Shown here one piece after another: positions 8,419 to 16,549 of a stretch of DNA of 64,000 nucleotides. The translations under genes and the position numbers were made by a program. Source of the stretch: Methylobacterium radiotolerans JCM 2831. GTDB taxonomy: Bacteria > Pseudomonadota > Alphaproteobacteria > Rhizobiales > Beijerinckiaceae. The stretch lies in assembly GCF_000019725.1 (NCBI RefSeq), contig NC_010505.1, positions 3,227,001 to 3,291,000 of the forward strand, written 5' to 3'. The notes under the pieces are model-generated. The model did not search any database and was not told the DNA's origin. It worked only from the letters and a program-made list of their open reading frames with translations. Numbering within the stretch: the stretch's first letter is position 1; each line of letters starts with the position of its first letter.

Positions 8419-9921
8419 TCACGGCCCGGACGGGGCGGGCCCGGGCGGATCGCCGTAGGGGAAGAAGTCGGCGGCCCGCATGTGCGCGTAGGCGAGGTGA
8501 TCGAGCCGCACCGTGCCGAGGAACGGTTCCGGCGGCTCCACCAGCAGGATCGTGCGGGCGTAGCCGCCGTCGTCGAAGCCGCGCCGGAAATGCACCCGCG
8601 ACTTGATCGCCACGATGTCGAAATCCGCCGGCTCCAGGCCGAGACGCCACAGCTCGTCGGGCTCGACGATCTGCGCGAGCTGCGGGCTCAGCACGAGGAC
8701 GTTGCCGGCCCCGAACGCGACGCAGATCCATGTACCGCCGCCGCCGCTGCCGGCGACGCCCGGCTCCGGCGCCTCGACCACGCGCAGCACGGTTCCGGCG
8801 ATCCGCACCGGATCGCCCGCGGACGGGTCGCCGCCGCCGCCGACCGGCGCGTCGAACGGGTCGCCCGCCGCGAAGGTCTCCGCCGCCGCGATGTCGGGCG
8901 ACGCCACGGTGGCGACCAGGGTGCGGGTGAGGCCCTGCCGGAGGATCTCGCGCAGCAGCCAAGTCGCCCGGCCGGACCGGTCGCTGTGGTCGGCGAGGAC
9001 CACAGGGGCGGCGCCCTCCGCCACCGCCGCCCGGGCGAGGCGGACGCCGTCGGCGATCGTGTGGATCCGCGTCGCCTCGAGGAGCGCGCGCCGCCGCCGC
9101 CAAGCGAAATCCGCCACGTCCCGCGCCACCCGCTCGGCGAGGGCCGGGTCGTCATTGGTGATCGCCTGCACGGTCATCCCGGCGTCCGGGGCGTCGCCCC
9201 ACGGGAAGCCGAAGTAGACGTTGACGTACACGTCCGGCTCGCGCGCCTCCCAGACGAGGGCCCGCTGCACGAGATCGGACCAGGGCGCTGCGCCGGTCCA
9301 CTGCACCACGGTGGGCGAGAGGATGGGCACCTTGAAGGTCCGGTGCGCGGGCCGGAATTCGCCGCGCACGGCGCGCACCAGCATCCGGGCGGCGCGCTGC
9401 CCCTGGAGGTGGCCGTCGTAGTGCGGGAAGTACTTCACCGCGAAGGCCATGTCGGCGTGGTCGAGGAAGGCCGCATCCTCGTTGCCGTGAAGGTCGAAGG
9501 TCCCGACCAGGATCGCCCCCTCGCCCACCGCGGCGCGGACTTGCCGGGCGATGTCGGCCTCCGGCCGGGGGACGCCGCGCACCGCCATGGCACCGTGCAG
9601 GGCGAGGTAGACGCCGTCGAACGGCCCCCGCGCCCGCAGCTCCTCCGCCATCCGCCCGAGGAAGTGCGCGTAGGCGTCGGCGGTGATCCAGCCCGAGGCG
9701 GTGCCGGTGCGCGGCCAGAGCGGCGAGGTGATCCCCACCAGCTCGACGCCGTCGTACTCCTGCGCCAGCTGCACGAAGCCGCCCATGTATCCTTTGGGAT
9801 CGGTGGCGAGGAGCGCGGCCCCGGTGGCCGGCGAGCCGGGATAGACGAAGTCGTCACGGGTCGTGTCGTTCGGCAGGAACGTCACGGTCTCGTGGGTGAA
9901 CTGGAGGACGGCAAGGCGCAT
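8419..9921 (-). CDS. M81-family metallopeptidase, MlrC-like
   Basis: A 500-residue protein of the M81 (microcystinase C-like) family. Likely zinc ligands or active-site residues lie in QFTHET (residues 7-12), HGAMAV and DLHGNEDA; the family also has a C-terminal DUF-type MlrC domain, here covering roughly residues 300-480. Characterized members cleave the last peptides of microcystin or nodularin degradation, but most homologues sit in catabolic operons for unknown amide or hydroxy-acid substrates, so no toxin role is implied. It is the first gene of the set M81 - ldh2 - MFS - uxaA (gaps 120, 107 and 35 bp). The last residues are rich in proline and glycine. Confidence 0.85.
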   Translation of the reverse strand: MRLAVLQFTHETVTFLPNDTTRDDFVYPGSPATGAALLATDPKGYMGGFVQLAQEYDGVELVGITSPLWPRTGTASGWITADAYAHFLGRMAEELRARGPFDGVYLALHGAMAVRGVPRPEADIARQVRAAVGEGAILVGTFDLHGNEDAAFLDHADMAFAVKYFPHYDGHLQGQRAARMLVRAVRGEFRPAHRTFKVPILSPTVVQWTGAAPWSDLVQRALVWEAREPDVYVNVYFGFPWGDAPDAGMTVQAITNDDPALAERVARDVADFAWRRRRALLEATRIHTIADGVRLARAAVAEGAAPVVLADHSDRSGRATWLLREILRQGLTRTLVATVASPDIAAAETFAAGDPFDAPVGGGGDPSAGDPVRIAGTVLRVVEAPEPGVAGSGGGGTWICVAFGAGNVLVLSPQLAQIVEPDELWRLGLEPADFDIVAIKSRVHFRRGFDDGGYARTILLVEPPEPFLGTVRLDHLAYAHMRAADFFPYGDPPGPAPSGP

Positions 9922-9952
9922 CGATGGTCGGCCCTCTGAGATCGGGTGACGG

Positions 9953-10669
9953 TCAGGAGATCTCGCGCACCAGCTTGGCGACGAGCGAGCGGCCGAAAGC
10001 CGCGAAACTCTCGGCGGTCATCACGAAGGCGCCCTCTCCGCCGATGACGACGCTCCGGTAATACGCCGCGAGACCGCCTGCCGGGTTGGTGTGCTCCTTC
10101 AGGAAGGCCGGCATCCCCTCCGGCTCGGTGAGGATGACGATGCCGTTCACCGTGATGCCGGCCGCCACGGCCGCGTCGCGGGCCTCCGCGATGGGGCGCC
10201 CGGCATTGCCGGTGCCGTCGCCCGAGATGTCGATCACCCGACGGTCGGCGCGGAAGGGCGCCCGGGCCAGCAGGTCCGCGGCGAAACCGATGGCCGACCC
10301 GATGGCGGTGCGTCCGTAGAACGGCCGCGGCGCGGCGCGCAGGCGCGCCGCGAAGGCGGCAGCGTCCCGCGCCGAGGAAATCACCATCCAATCGACCGCC
10401 ACCTGCTGCTCGCCGGGCCCGGCCCAGTCGAACAGCACGACGCCGATGCGCCCGGTCGGGCCGTCGCCGATGGCGCGCAGCACGCCCGGATCACCGAAAG
10501 CCTCGGCGTAACCGCGGCGCTCGAGATCGAACCGGGCCTCGCTGATGCTGAGCGACACGTCCACCGCGAGGACGAGGAGGAGGTCGACGCTCGCATCCGC
10601 CGCGCGGGCGGGACGGCCGACCACCGACAGGGCGGCGAGCATCCCGGACAGGAACGGGCGTCGCCGCAT
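9953..10669 (-). CDS. DUF1194 secreted von Willebrand-factor-A-like protein
   Basis: A 238-residue exported protein. The N-terminus MRRRPFLSGM... followed by a hydrophobic run and ARAAD is a signal peptide with a possible twin-arginine character. The mature part begins with VDLLLVLAVDVSLSIS, which carries the DxSxS metal-ion-dependent adhesion motif (D37, S39, S41) of vWA domains, and later DISGDGTGNAG. This is the alphaproteobacterial DUF1194 family, whose function is unknown; the motif implies divalent-metal-dependent protein binding in the periplasm. It ends 31 bp before the M81 peptidase gene on the same strand, so cotranscription is possible although the functions do not obviously match. 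Confidence 0.85.
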   Translation of the reverse strand: MRRRPFLSGMLAALSVVGRPARAADASVDLLLVLAVDVSLSISEARFDLERRGYAEAFGDPGVLRAIGDGPTGRIGVVLFDWAGPGEQQVAVDWMVISSARDAAAFAARLRAAPRPFYGRTAIGSAIGFAADLLARAPFRADRRVIDISGDGTGNAGRPIAEARDAAVAAGITVNGIVILTEPEGMPAFLKEHTNPAGGLAAYYRSVVIGGEGAFVMTAESFAAFGRSLVAKLVREIS

Positions 10670-10892
10670 GGCCGACCCTCGAATTCGGGCGCCCGCGCGG
10701 GACGGCGGGCAGCCACACCCATGCAACGAGCCTGCCGACCCGCCGGTTCGGACCGTCCGGCCGCACCGCGCGAAGGTTCCACCCGCGCAGCGCGGATCCG
10801 CGCCGCTTTCGGCCGCATCACACGCCGGAGCGCCCGCCCTACCTGCCGCGGATCGAGGCGCCGCCGGCGCCGCCCAGCCAGAGTCAGTCGAC

Positions 10893-11114
10893 ATGCAGCG
10901 TCTTCGCCGAATCGGTCGCGCCATCGAGAACGGGATCGTCGGAGCCGTGACCGGGACGGTCGCCCTCGTCAGCCGGATGATCGACGGGCTGATCGGGCTG
11001 GTGGGTCGCCTGTCCGAGCGCCTCGACGCCAAGTTGGCGTTGCTCGCCGACGAGTCCCGGGCGCGCCACCGGCGCGAGGGCCGGCGGCAGATCGACCCGA
11101 TCTCGCTGGAGTAG
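10893..11114 (+). CDS. Small hypothetical protein (73 aa), possible membrane-associated
   Basis: The ATG at 10893 opens a 73-residue frame. It begins with a basic amphipathic stretch (MQRLRRIGRAIENG), continues with a moderately hydrophobic segment (GIVGAVTGTVALVSRMIDGL, about residues 14-33) and ends in a charged tail rich in arginine and glutamate. No strong ribosome-binding site is visible. It lies between the divergent DUF1194 gene and the convergent DUF1223 gene, whose stop is 16 bp away. I do not recognise a family. The hydrophobic-then-charged pattern is more coherent than an antisense shadow, but the gene remains tentative. Confidence 0.4.
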   Translation: MQRLRRIGRAIENGIVGAVTGTVALVSRMIDGLIGLVGRLSERLDAKLALLADESRARHRREGRRQIDPISLE

Positions 11115-11130
11115 CGGGCGCGTACAGGCG

Positions 11131-11898
11131 TTAGAGCCCCGGGCCTTTGGCGGCGCCGAAGATGCGGCCCGGCTTGCCGTCGGCCGCACCCTGGAGAAGC
11201 ACGACCCAGCTGTCCGCATCGGCGACGCGGGCCTGGATGTCGGGCACCTCGAAGCGGGCCGGCTGGCCCGTCCAGGGACCGAGGCGCTGCATGCCGCGGA
11301 CGACGTTGACGTAGGTCGCCGTCCGGCCGCCATTCTCCCCGGCCTGGATCGCGATGGCGCGGCTGCGCAGCACGGGCACCAGCCAGACGTCGCCGCGGAT
11401 CTCGGTCCTGGCCTCCGGGGCCGCCCCGACCTCCACCAGGATCCGGTCGCCCTTGGTCTCCCCGCGCACCGGCACCGGCAGCCCGCCGTGCTGGCAGGCA
11501 TCGCGGATCAGGCGCTCCAGGGCCGGCCGGTCGGACCCGACGGCGAAGCCGTTGCCGTCGACCACCACCTGGGGCGTGAAGACCTGTCGGGCCCCGCGGC
11601 CCCGCGCGTAGGCGCGCTGACGCTCGGTCAGCGGACGCAGCGCCAGCGTGTCCTTCCAGCCGAGGTAGTCCCAGTAGGTCACCGGCAGGGTCAGGGCGAT
11701 GACGCCGGGCTTGTGGGCGAGGTCGCGCAGGACCGGGTCGGCGGACCGGCAGGCGCCGCAGCCCTGGCTGGTGAAGAGTTCCACCACGGCGCGAACGGGC
11801 TCGGCCCGCGCCGGTATCGCGGCCAGCGTCGCGCAGGCAAGCAGCGCGGCGCGGAGCGCGCGGCGGTCGCGGGTCGGGGCGCGGTGCCGGGGCGTCAT
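11131..11898 (-). CDS. DUF1223 thioredoxin-fold secreted protein
   Basis: A 255-residue exported protein with an arginine-rich N-terminus, a hydrophobic core and an Ala-rich cleavage region (IPARAEP). The mature part starts with AVVELFTSQGCGACRSADPVL, which is diagnostic of DUF1223. The CGAC motif (C47, C50) looks like a thioredoxin-type redox pair, and VTYWDYLGWKD and VFTPQVVVDG are further family blocks. The family is widespread in alphaproteobacteria and its role is not established; a periplasmic thiol function is a reasonable inference. The gene starts 7 bp after the stop of the lipid A acyltransferase gene, on the same strand, so they may be cotranscribed. Confidence 0.88.
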   Translation of the reverse strand: MTPRHRAPTRDRRALRAALLACATLAAIPARAEPVRAVVELFTSQGCGACRSADPVLRDLAHKPGVIALTLPVTYWDYLGWKDTLALRPLTERQRAYARGRGARQVFTPQVVVDGNGFAVGSDRPALERLIRDACQHGGLPVPVRGETKGDRILVEVGAAPEARTEIRGDVWLVPVLRSRAIAIQAGENGGRTATYVNVVRGMQRLGPWTGQPARFEVPDIQARVADADSWVVLLQGAADGKPGRIFGAAKGPGL

Positions 11899-11905
11899 CG
11901 ATCCA

Positions 11906-12922
11906 TCAGACCGTCTGCGAAGCCGAAGGTGAAATCACGTTGGCTTGAGAGGCCTCTACCTTCGGTTGAAGTGGCGCCGGCGCAACTCTCGGCTTGGGCA
12001 GCATATCGGGCCGCCAGCGACGATGCATCCACAGCCACTGGCCCGGATTCTCCCGCACCCAGCCCTCGACGACGGCCGTCATCGCCTGCATCGCGCCGGC
12101 GACGTCAACGGTCCCGTCGGCGGCCCTGGGCAGGTCGAGGGGCGGCGTCAGGTCGAGGCGGAAGCGGCCCTCCGGCAGGCGCACGACGCGCACGCCGTGC
12201 ACCGGGCAGTCATAGTGGCGGGCGAGCTTGGCCAGCAGCGGGTTGGCGAGGCACGGCCGGCCGAGAAATTCCACCACGACACCGCGTGTGAAGTGCTGGT
12301 CGATCAGCTGGCCGAGGTGGCCGCCGGTCTCGACCACGTCGCGCATGGCGAACACGGCACCCGGCGTGGAGGCGGCAAGGCCGCCCATCGTCCGGCGGCG
12401 GACCTCCTGGACGAGGCGCGCGGCCGCGGGATTGTTCGGCGGCCGGAATACCGCGGTGGCATCGAGGCCGAACTTGGCCGCGCAGATCGCCGGCAATTCC
12501 CAATTCGCCAAGTGCGCCGAGAAGATCAGTCCCGGCCGGCCGTCGTCGCGCAGGGCGTAGAAATGCTCGATCCCCGTGACCTCGGTCCGCAACGCGCCGG
12601 TGGCGGCGGGATCGTAATCGAACAGGGTGTCGAGGTGGGCGTACTCGGCCCCCGTCCGCCCGAGATTGTCCCAGGCCTTCAGGGCGATCCGCTTCCGCTC
12701 CGCCTCCGGCATGTCGGGAAAGGCCGCCCTGAGGTTCGCCATCGCGGTGCGGTGCGCCGGCAGGAGCGGGCCGAGGGTGCGCAGCAGCGCGGCGCCGAAC
12801 GCCGTGGACCGCTCCGGCCCGAGGACGCGCGCCAGCAGTACCAGGGCGCGGATCACCGGAATCATCGCGAAGCCCGCGAGGCGCGGGTACGACCGTTTGA
12901 GCAGGAGGGCGAGACGCAGCAC
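11906..12922 (-). CDS. lpxXL: Lipid A acyltransferase, LpxXL-like (HtrB/MsbB superfamily)
   Basis: A 338-residue inner-membrane acyltransferase. The hydrophobic N-terminus (about residues 15-35) anchors it. The catalytic HX4E motif is HLANWE (H137, E142), within LIFSAHLANWELPA, and FLGRPCLANPL and WLWMHRRWRPD are typical of the family. In rhizobia the homologue LpxXL transfers a very-long-chain hydroxy fatty acid to lipid A and is encoded downstream of ketosynthase and AdhXL genes. The same neighbours occur here, so the LpxXL assignment comes from context as well as family; a standard secondary lauroyltransferase remains possible. The gene follows the AdhXL-like gene after 138 bp. Confidence 0.85.
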   Translation of the reverse strand: MLRLALLLKRSYPRLAGFAMIPVIRALVLLARVLGPERSTAFGAALLRTLGPLLPAHRTAMANLRAAFPDMPEAERKRIALKAWDNLGRTGAEYAHLDTLFDYDPAATGALRTEVTGIEHFYALRDDGRPGLIFSAHLANWELPAICAAKFGLDATAVFRPPNNPAAARLVQEVRRRTMGGLAASTPGAVFAMRDVVETGGHLGQLIDQHFTRGVVVEFLGRPCLANPLLAKLARHYDCPVHGVRVVRLPEGRFRLDLTPPLDLPRAADGTVDVAGAMQAMTAVVEGWVRENPGQWLWMHRRWRPDMLPKPRVAPAPLQPKVEASQANVISPSASQTV

Positions 12923-13060
12923 GATCGATTCCAGGGATACGGTACGGGCGGCCCCCCAGCGACCCGTACGGCGACGTTTACGCCAAGTCTGTCGCGGCGC
13001 GAAATGCGGATCGCCGCCTACGGTCCGGTGTCGCGCCGTGCCGGTGTGCCGTGGCCGGCG

Positions 13061-14083
13061 CTACAGGCTGACGAGGATCTTGCCGAAGACCCGGCGCGAT
13101 TCGAGTCGCTCCAGACCCTGCGCGAAGTCCGCCAGCGGGTACACGGTATCGACAACCGGTCGAATACCCGCGTCCATCTTGGCGAGGGCCTGACCGATAT
13201 TCGCGAGCGAGCAGCCGAACGAGCCGGTGATGCGGTACTGCTGCTGGAACAGCTGCATCAGGTTCATCGTCGCCGAGACGCCCGAGGTCGATCCGCAGGT
13301 CACGAGGCGACCGCCGCGCTTCAGGCAGAGCAGGGAGCCGTTCCAGGTGTCGGCGCCGACGTGCTCGAACACCACGTCGACGCCCTTGCGCTTCGTCAGC
13401 CGGCGGACCTCGCCCTCGAACCGCTCGGTGCGGTAGTTGATGACGTGGTCGGCGCCGAGTTCTGCCGCCTTACGGCCCTTCTCGTCGTCGCCGACCGTCG
13501 TGTAGACCGTGCAGCCGATCGCCTTGGCCATGCGGATCGCCGCGGTGCCGATTCCCGAGCCGCCGGCATGGACCAGGACGCTCTCGCCGGGCTCCAGGCG
13601 GGCGTTGTCGAACAGCATGTGCTGGACCGTGCCGAAGGCGATGCCCGCGCAGGCGGCGTCGGTGTCGCTGACGCCGTCCGGCACCTTCACGACGAGGCGG
13701 GCCGGCATGGTCACGAGCTCCCGGGCGAAGCCGTCGAGATGGAAGCCCATCACGCCGGACACGTCCTCGCAGAGGTTGTCGCGCCCCTCGCGGCAGGCCT
13801 TGCACCGGCCGCAGGTCATGGCGCCGTAGGGCACGACCCGGTCGCCCGCGACGAGGCCGGTGACGCCCGCCCCGACCGACTCGACGGTCCCGGCCGCCTC
13901 CGCGCCGACGATCAGCGGCATCTTCCGCTTGGCGAAGGCCATGCCGCGGAAGCCCCAGACGTCGATGAAGTTGAGGCCGACCGCGCGGATGCGGATCCGG
14001 ACCTCGTCGGCCCCGGGCGCGGGCGGCGGCTCGATCTCGGTGAGGCGCAGGTCGCGGTCGCCGAAAAGCTGGAGGGCTCGCAT
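13061..14083 (-). CDS. Zinc-binding MDR-family dehydrogenase, AdhXL-like enoyl reductase
   Basis: A 340-residue medium-chain dehydrogenase/reductase. GLNFIDVWGFRG near residue 36 is the quinone-oxidoreductase-type substitution for the catalytic zinc site, whereas the structural-zinc cysteine set CGRCKACREGRDNLC is intact (C91, C94, C97, C105). The nucleotide-binding stretch is VHAGGSGIGTAAIRMAKAIG. Rhizobial lipid A very-long-chain fatty acid clusters contain such a gene (adhXL) just before lpxXL, where it probably acts as the enoyl-ACP reductase. The present order ketosynthase - ketoreductase - SH3 - this gene - acyltransferase supports the same role. The ATG at 14083 gives the family N-terminus MRALQLFGDRDL. 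Confidence 0.85.
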   Translation of the reverse strand: MRALQLFGDRDLRLTEIEPPPAPGADEVRIRIRAVGLNFIDVWGFRGMAFAKRKMPLIVGAEAAGTVESVGAGVTGLVAGDRVVPYGAMTCGRCKACREGRDNLCEDVSGVMGFHLDGFARELVTMPARLVVKVPDGVSDTDAACAGIAFGTVQHMLFDNARLEPGESVLVHAGGSGIGTAAIRMAKAIGCTVYTTVGDDEKGRKAAELGADHVINYRTERFEGEVRRLTKRKGVDVVFEHVGADTWNGSLLCLKRGGRLVTCGSTSGVSATMNLMQLFQQQYRITGSFGCSLANIGQALAKMDAGIRPVVDTVYPLADFAQGLERLESRRVFGKILVSL

Positions 14084-14094
14084 CGTGTCTCTCG

Positions 14095-14382
14095 TCACTC
14101 CGGCGCCAGGTAGCGGCGCCGCGCCCACCCCAGGGCGCGTCCGGCCTTCACCCGGCACCACGTGGTGCGGCTCGGCGTGTCGTTTGTGCAGCCGAAGACC
14201 AGGGCGCGGGTCCGGATCTCGCCGACTTGCTCGGCGGACGGGTCCGGCTCGGCGCGGACGCTGAGCGGCTCGCCCGGCGGCAGGCCGGAGACCCGGTAGA
14301 CCTGCGGCTCCGCCCGGGCGTGGCCCGGGGCCAGGAGAGCCGCGCCGCAGAGGGCGGCGGTGAGGGCGAGGCTGGCGCGCAT
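14095..14382 (-). CDS. Small secreted SH3-domain protein
   Basis: A 95-residue exported protein with a clear signal peptide (MRASLALTAALCGAALLAP, cleavage after HARA) and one bacterial SH3-type domain, seen as YRVSGLPPGEPLSVRAEPDP followed by WCRVKAGRALGWARRRYL. Such domains often bind cell-wall peptides or other proteins. Two mature-region cysteines (in FGCTND and TWCRV) could form a disulfide. It lies inside the lipid A fatty acid cluster, 11 bp before the AdhXL-like gene and 32 bp after the ketoreductase gene, an unusual insertion in a biosynthetic operon. A link to envelope assembly is an inference only. Confidence 0.78.
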   Translation of the reverse strand: MRASLALTAALCGAALLAPGHARAEPQVYRVSGLPPGEPLSVRAEPDPSAEQVGEIRTRALVFGCTNDTPSRTTWCRVKAGRALGWARRRYLAPE

Positions 14383-14414
14383 CGTCAGGGTCGTCCGGTT
14401 CGGCGGCGCCACCG

Positions 14415-15182
14415 TCAGGTCCGGTGGACGCCCATCATGGCGGTCAGGCCGCCATCGACGGGCAGCACGGTGCCGGTGATGTAGGATGCCCCCTCGCCCA
14501 TCAGGAAGGCCGCCAGCGCCGCGACATCCTCGGGCCGGCCGAAGCGGCCGATCGGAATCTGGCGCTCCATGCCGTCCCGGTAGGCGGCGTAGCGCTCCAT
14601 CATGGCGGTGTCGACGAAGCCCGGGGCGATCACGTTGACGGTCACGCCGCGCTTGGCCGTCTCCATCGCCAGGGTCCGACAATACGCGATGAGCGCGCCC
14701 TTGGTCGCCGCGTAGGCGGCGTTGCCGGCATTGGCCCGCAGGGCGGCGACGGACCCGATCGCCACGATGCGGCCCGCGCGCGCGCGGGTCATCTCCCGCA
14801 CCAGCGCCTTGGCGAGGCGCGTCAGCGAGAAGAAATTGACCTGCATGGCGGCCTCGGCCCGCTCCTGATCGAGCATCGCCGCGAGGGCGTCGCAGGACTG
14901 GCCGGCATTGTGGACGAGACCGTAATAGCCCGTCGCCTCGGCGGCCTCGCAGAACAGCTCCAGCCCTGCCCGGTCGGCGAGGTCAACGGCATGGGCCGCG
15001 AACGGCCGGTCCGGGTAGGTCGCCCGAAGCTCGGCCAGCAGCGCCTGCGCGGCCTCGGCCGAGGCGCGGTAGGTGAAGTCGACGCCGAGACCGGCTCCCG
15101 CCAGGGCGCGGACGATCGCGGCGCCGATCCCGGACGCGCCGCCGGTCACGAGGACCCGGCGCGGTGTGACGGCGACGCTCAC
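14415..15182 (-). CDS. 3-oxoacyl-ACP reductase (FabG-like SDR)
   Basis: A 255-residue short-chain dehydrogenase. The cofactor motif TGGASGIG is at residues 13-20, NAG at 92-94, and the catalytic triad is S144, Y157, K161 (in YAATKGALIAY). The C-terminus ends with a FabG-like VLPVDGGLTAMMG. The start is a GTG at 15182 that overlaps the stop of the upstream ketosynthase gene as GTGA, so the two are probably translationally coupled. It would reduce the beta-ketoacyl product of that ketosynthase in fatty acid elongation for lipid A. Alternative: another SDR substrate, but the coupling makes FabG activity likely. Confidence 0.88.
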   Translation of the reverse strand: MSVAVTPRRVLVTGGASGIGAAIVRALAGAGLGVDFTYRASAEAAQALLAELRATYPDRPFAAHAVDLADRAGLELFCEAAEATGYYGLVHNAGQSCDALAAMLDQERAEAAMQVNFFSLTRLAKALVREMTRARAGRIVAIGSVAALRANAGNAAYAATKGALIAYCRTLAMETAKRGVTVNVIAPGFVDTAMMERYAAYRDGMERQIPIGRFGRPEDVAALAAFLMGEGASYITGTVLPVDGGLTAMMGVHRT

Positions 15183-16462
15183 GCGGGCTCCGCGCCGAGG
15201 ACCAGGCAGGTGTTCTGGCCGCCGAAGCCGAACGAGTTCGACAGCACGGTCCGCACCGGCAGGTCGCGGGCAGTCTCCACGATGTCGAGGGCGATGGTCG
15301 GGTCCGGCACCCGGTGGTTGATGGTCGGCGGGATGCGGCCGTGGCGGATCGTCAGCAGCGAGACCGCCGCCTCGATGGCGCCGGCCGCCGTCAGCGTGTG
15401 GCCGATCATCGACTTGTTGGAGGTGACCGGCAGGGCGGCAGCGCGGTCGCCGAACACCGCCGCGAGGCCCAGGGCCTCCATCTTGTCGTTCTCCGGCGTC
15501 GACGTGCCGTGCGCGTTCACCGTGTCTATCGCCTCGGCCGCCACGCCGGCATCGTCCAGGCTCGCCCGGATCGCCGCGATGATCGGGGCGCCGTCGGGGC
15601 TGGAGCGGGTGCGGTGGAAGCCGTCGCCCTTCTCGCCGCAGCCGAGGACGTAGCCGAGGATCGCGGCGCCCCGGGCGACGGCGGCCTCGGCGTCCTCGAG
15701 CACGAGGGCGGCCGCGCCCTCGCCCATGACGAACCCGTCCCGGTCCTTCGAGAACGGCTTCGAGGCGGTCGCGGGGTCGTCGTTGCGGGTCGAGAGCGCG
15801 GAGAGCAGCGAGAAGCGGATCAGCGATTCCGGGTTCACCGAGCCGTCCGTGCCGATGCAGAGCGCCGCCGCGGTCTCGCCGCGCCGGATCGCCTCGACGC
15901 CGAGCTGGATCGCCGTGGCCCCCGACGAGCAGGCGGTCGAGAGCGAGATCGGGGAGCCCTTCGTGCCGAAGCGGTCGGCGATGCGGTCGGCGACCGTGCC
16001 GAAGATGAACAGGTCGTGCCAGGGATCGAAGCGGCGCGTCGCCGCCGCCCGCAGGAGACCGGCGTAGTCGACCGGACCGTCGCCGCCCGCGGCCTCGGCC
16101 AGGGCCTGGCGCTGGGGCCACTCCATCTCGACCGGCGGGACCGCGATGAACAGGGCGCCCGGGAAATCGCCCCTGGCGCCGATCCCGGCCTGCGCCACCG
16201 CCTCCTCGGCGGCGACGGCGGCGAACCGCTCGGACAGGAGCGGCGCGACGAGAGGGTCGGTGTCGAGGAAGTCCACCGTCCCGGCGATGCGCGTGCGCAG
16301 GTTGTCGGTCGGGAACCGCGCGATGGTGTGGATACCCGACCGGCCCTCGGTCATGGCCGCCCAGGTGTCGGCCTGTCCCTGACCGAGGGAGGAGACGACG
16401 CCGAGGCCGGTGACCGCGACGAGCGGCCGGCCCCTGGCGTCGCGGTAGGATCGCGCGCTCAT
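15179..16462 (-). CDS. Beta-ketoacyl-ACP synthase, FabF/FabF-XL-like
   Basis: A 427-residue condensing enzyme of the KAS II type. The catalytic triad is complete: C178 in STACSSGA, H318 in NAHGTSTP and H355 in KSMIGHT. A glycine-rich C-terminal loop (SNSFGFGGQN) is also present. It is longer than housekeeping FabF around residues 60-110, with VPPVEMEWPQRQAL, which fits the divergent ketosynthases of lipid A very-long-chain clusters. The start at ATG 16462 has an AAGGA site; ATG 16498 is also in frame but less likely. The ketoreductase gene overlaps its stop by 4 bases. AcpXL and FabZXL genes that normally precede such synthases are not in the window. Confidence 0.88.
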   Translation of the reverse strand: MSARSYRDARGRPLVAVTGLGVVSSLGQGQADTWAAMTEGRSGIHTIARFPTDNLRTRIAGTVDFLDTDPLVAPLLSERFAAVAAEEAVAQAGIGARGDFPGALFIAVPPVEMEWPQRQALAEAAGGDGPVDYAGLLRAAATRRFDPWHDLFIFGTVADRIADRFGTKGSPISLSTACSSGATAIQLGVEAIRRGETAAALCIGTDGSVNPESLIRFSLLSALSTRNDDPATASKPFSKDRDGFVMGEGAAALVLEDAEAAVARGAAILGYVLGCGEKGDGFHRTRSSPDGAPIIAAIRASLDDAGVAAEAIDTVNAHGTSTPENDKMEALGLAAVFGDRAAALPVTSNKSMIGHTLTAAGAIEAAVSLLTIRHGRIPPTINHRVPDPTIALDIVETARDLPVRTVLSNSFGFGGQNTCLVLGAEPA

Positions 16463-16549
16463 GGAGCGGTCCTTACGGGATTTTCCGCCGCGGTACACCT
16501 CCGCGCGGGTGGTGCCGCGCGCGGGGCACCGCCGTGACAGCAGGGCGGC

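Noticed and set aside
7162..9939. Plus-strand open frame of 925 codons
   Set aside because: Antisense to the Ldh2 and M81 genes, which have clear family motifs; the frame has low-complexity composition only.
16511..16530. GGTGCC/GGCACC hairpin after the amidohydrolase gene
   Set aside because: It may terminate transcription, but it lacks a T-tract and short GC hairpins are frequent by chance in this DNA.
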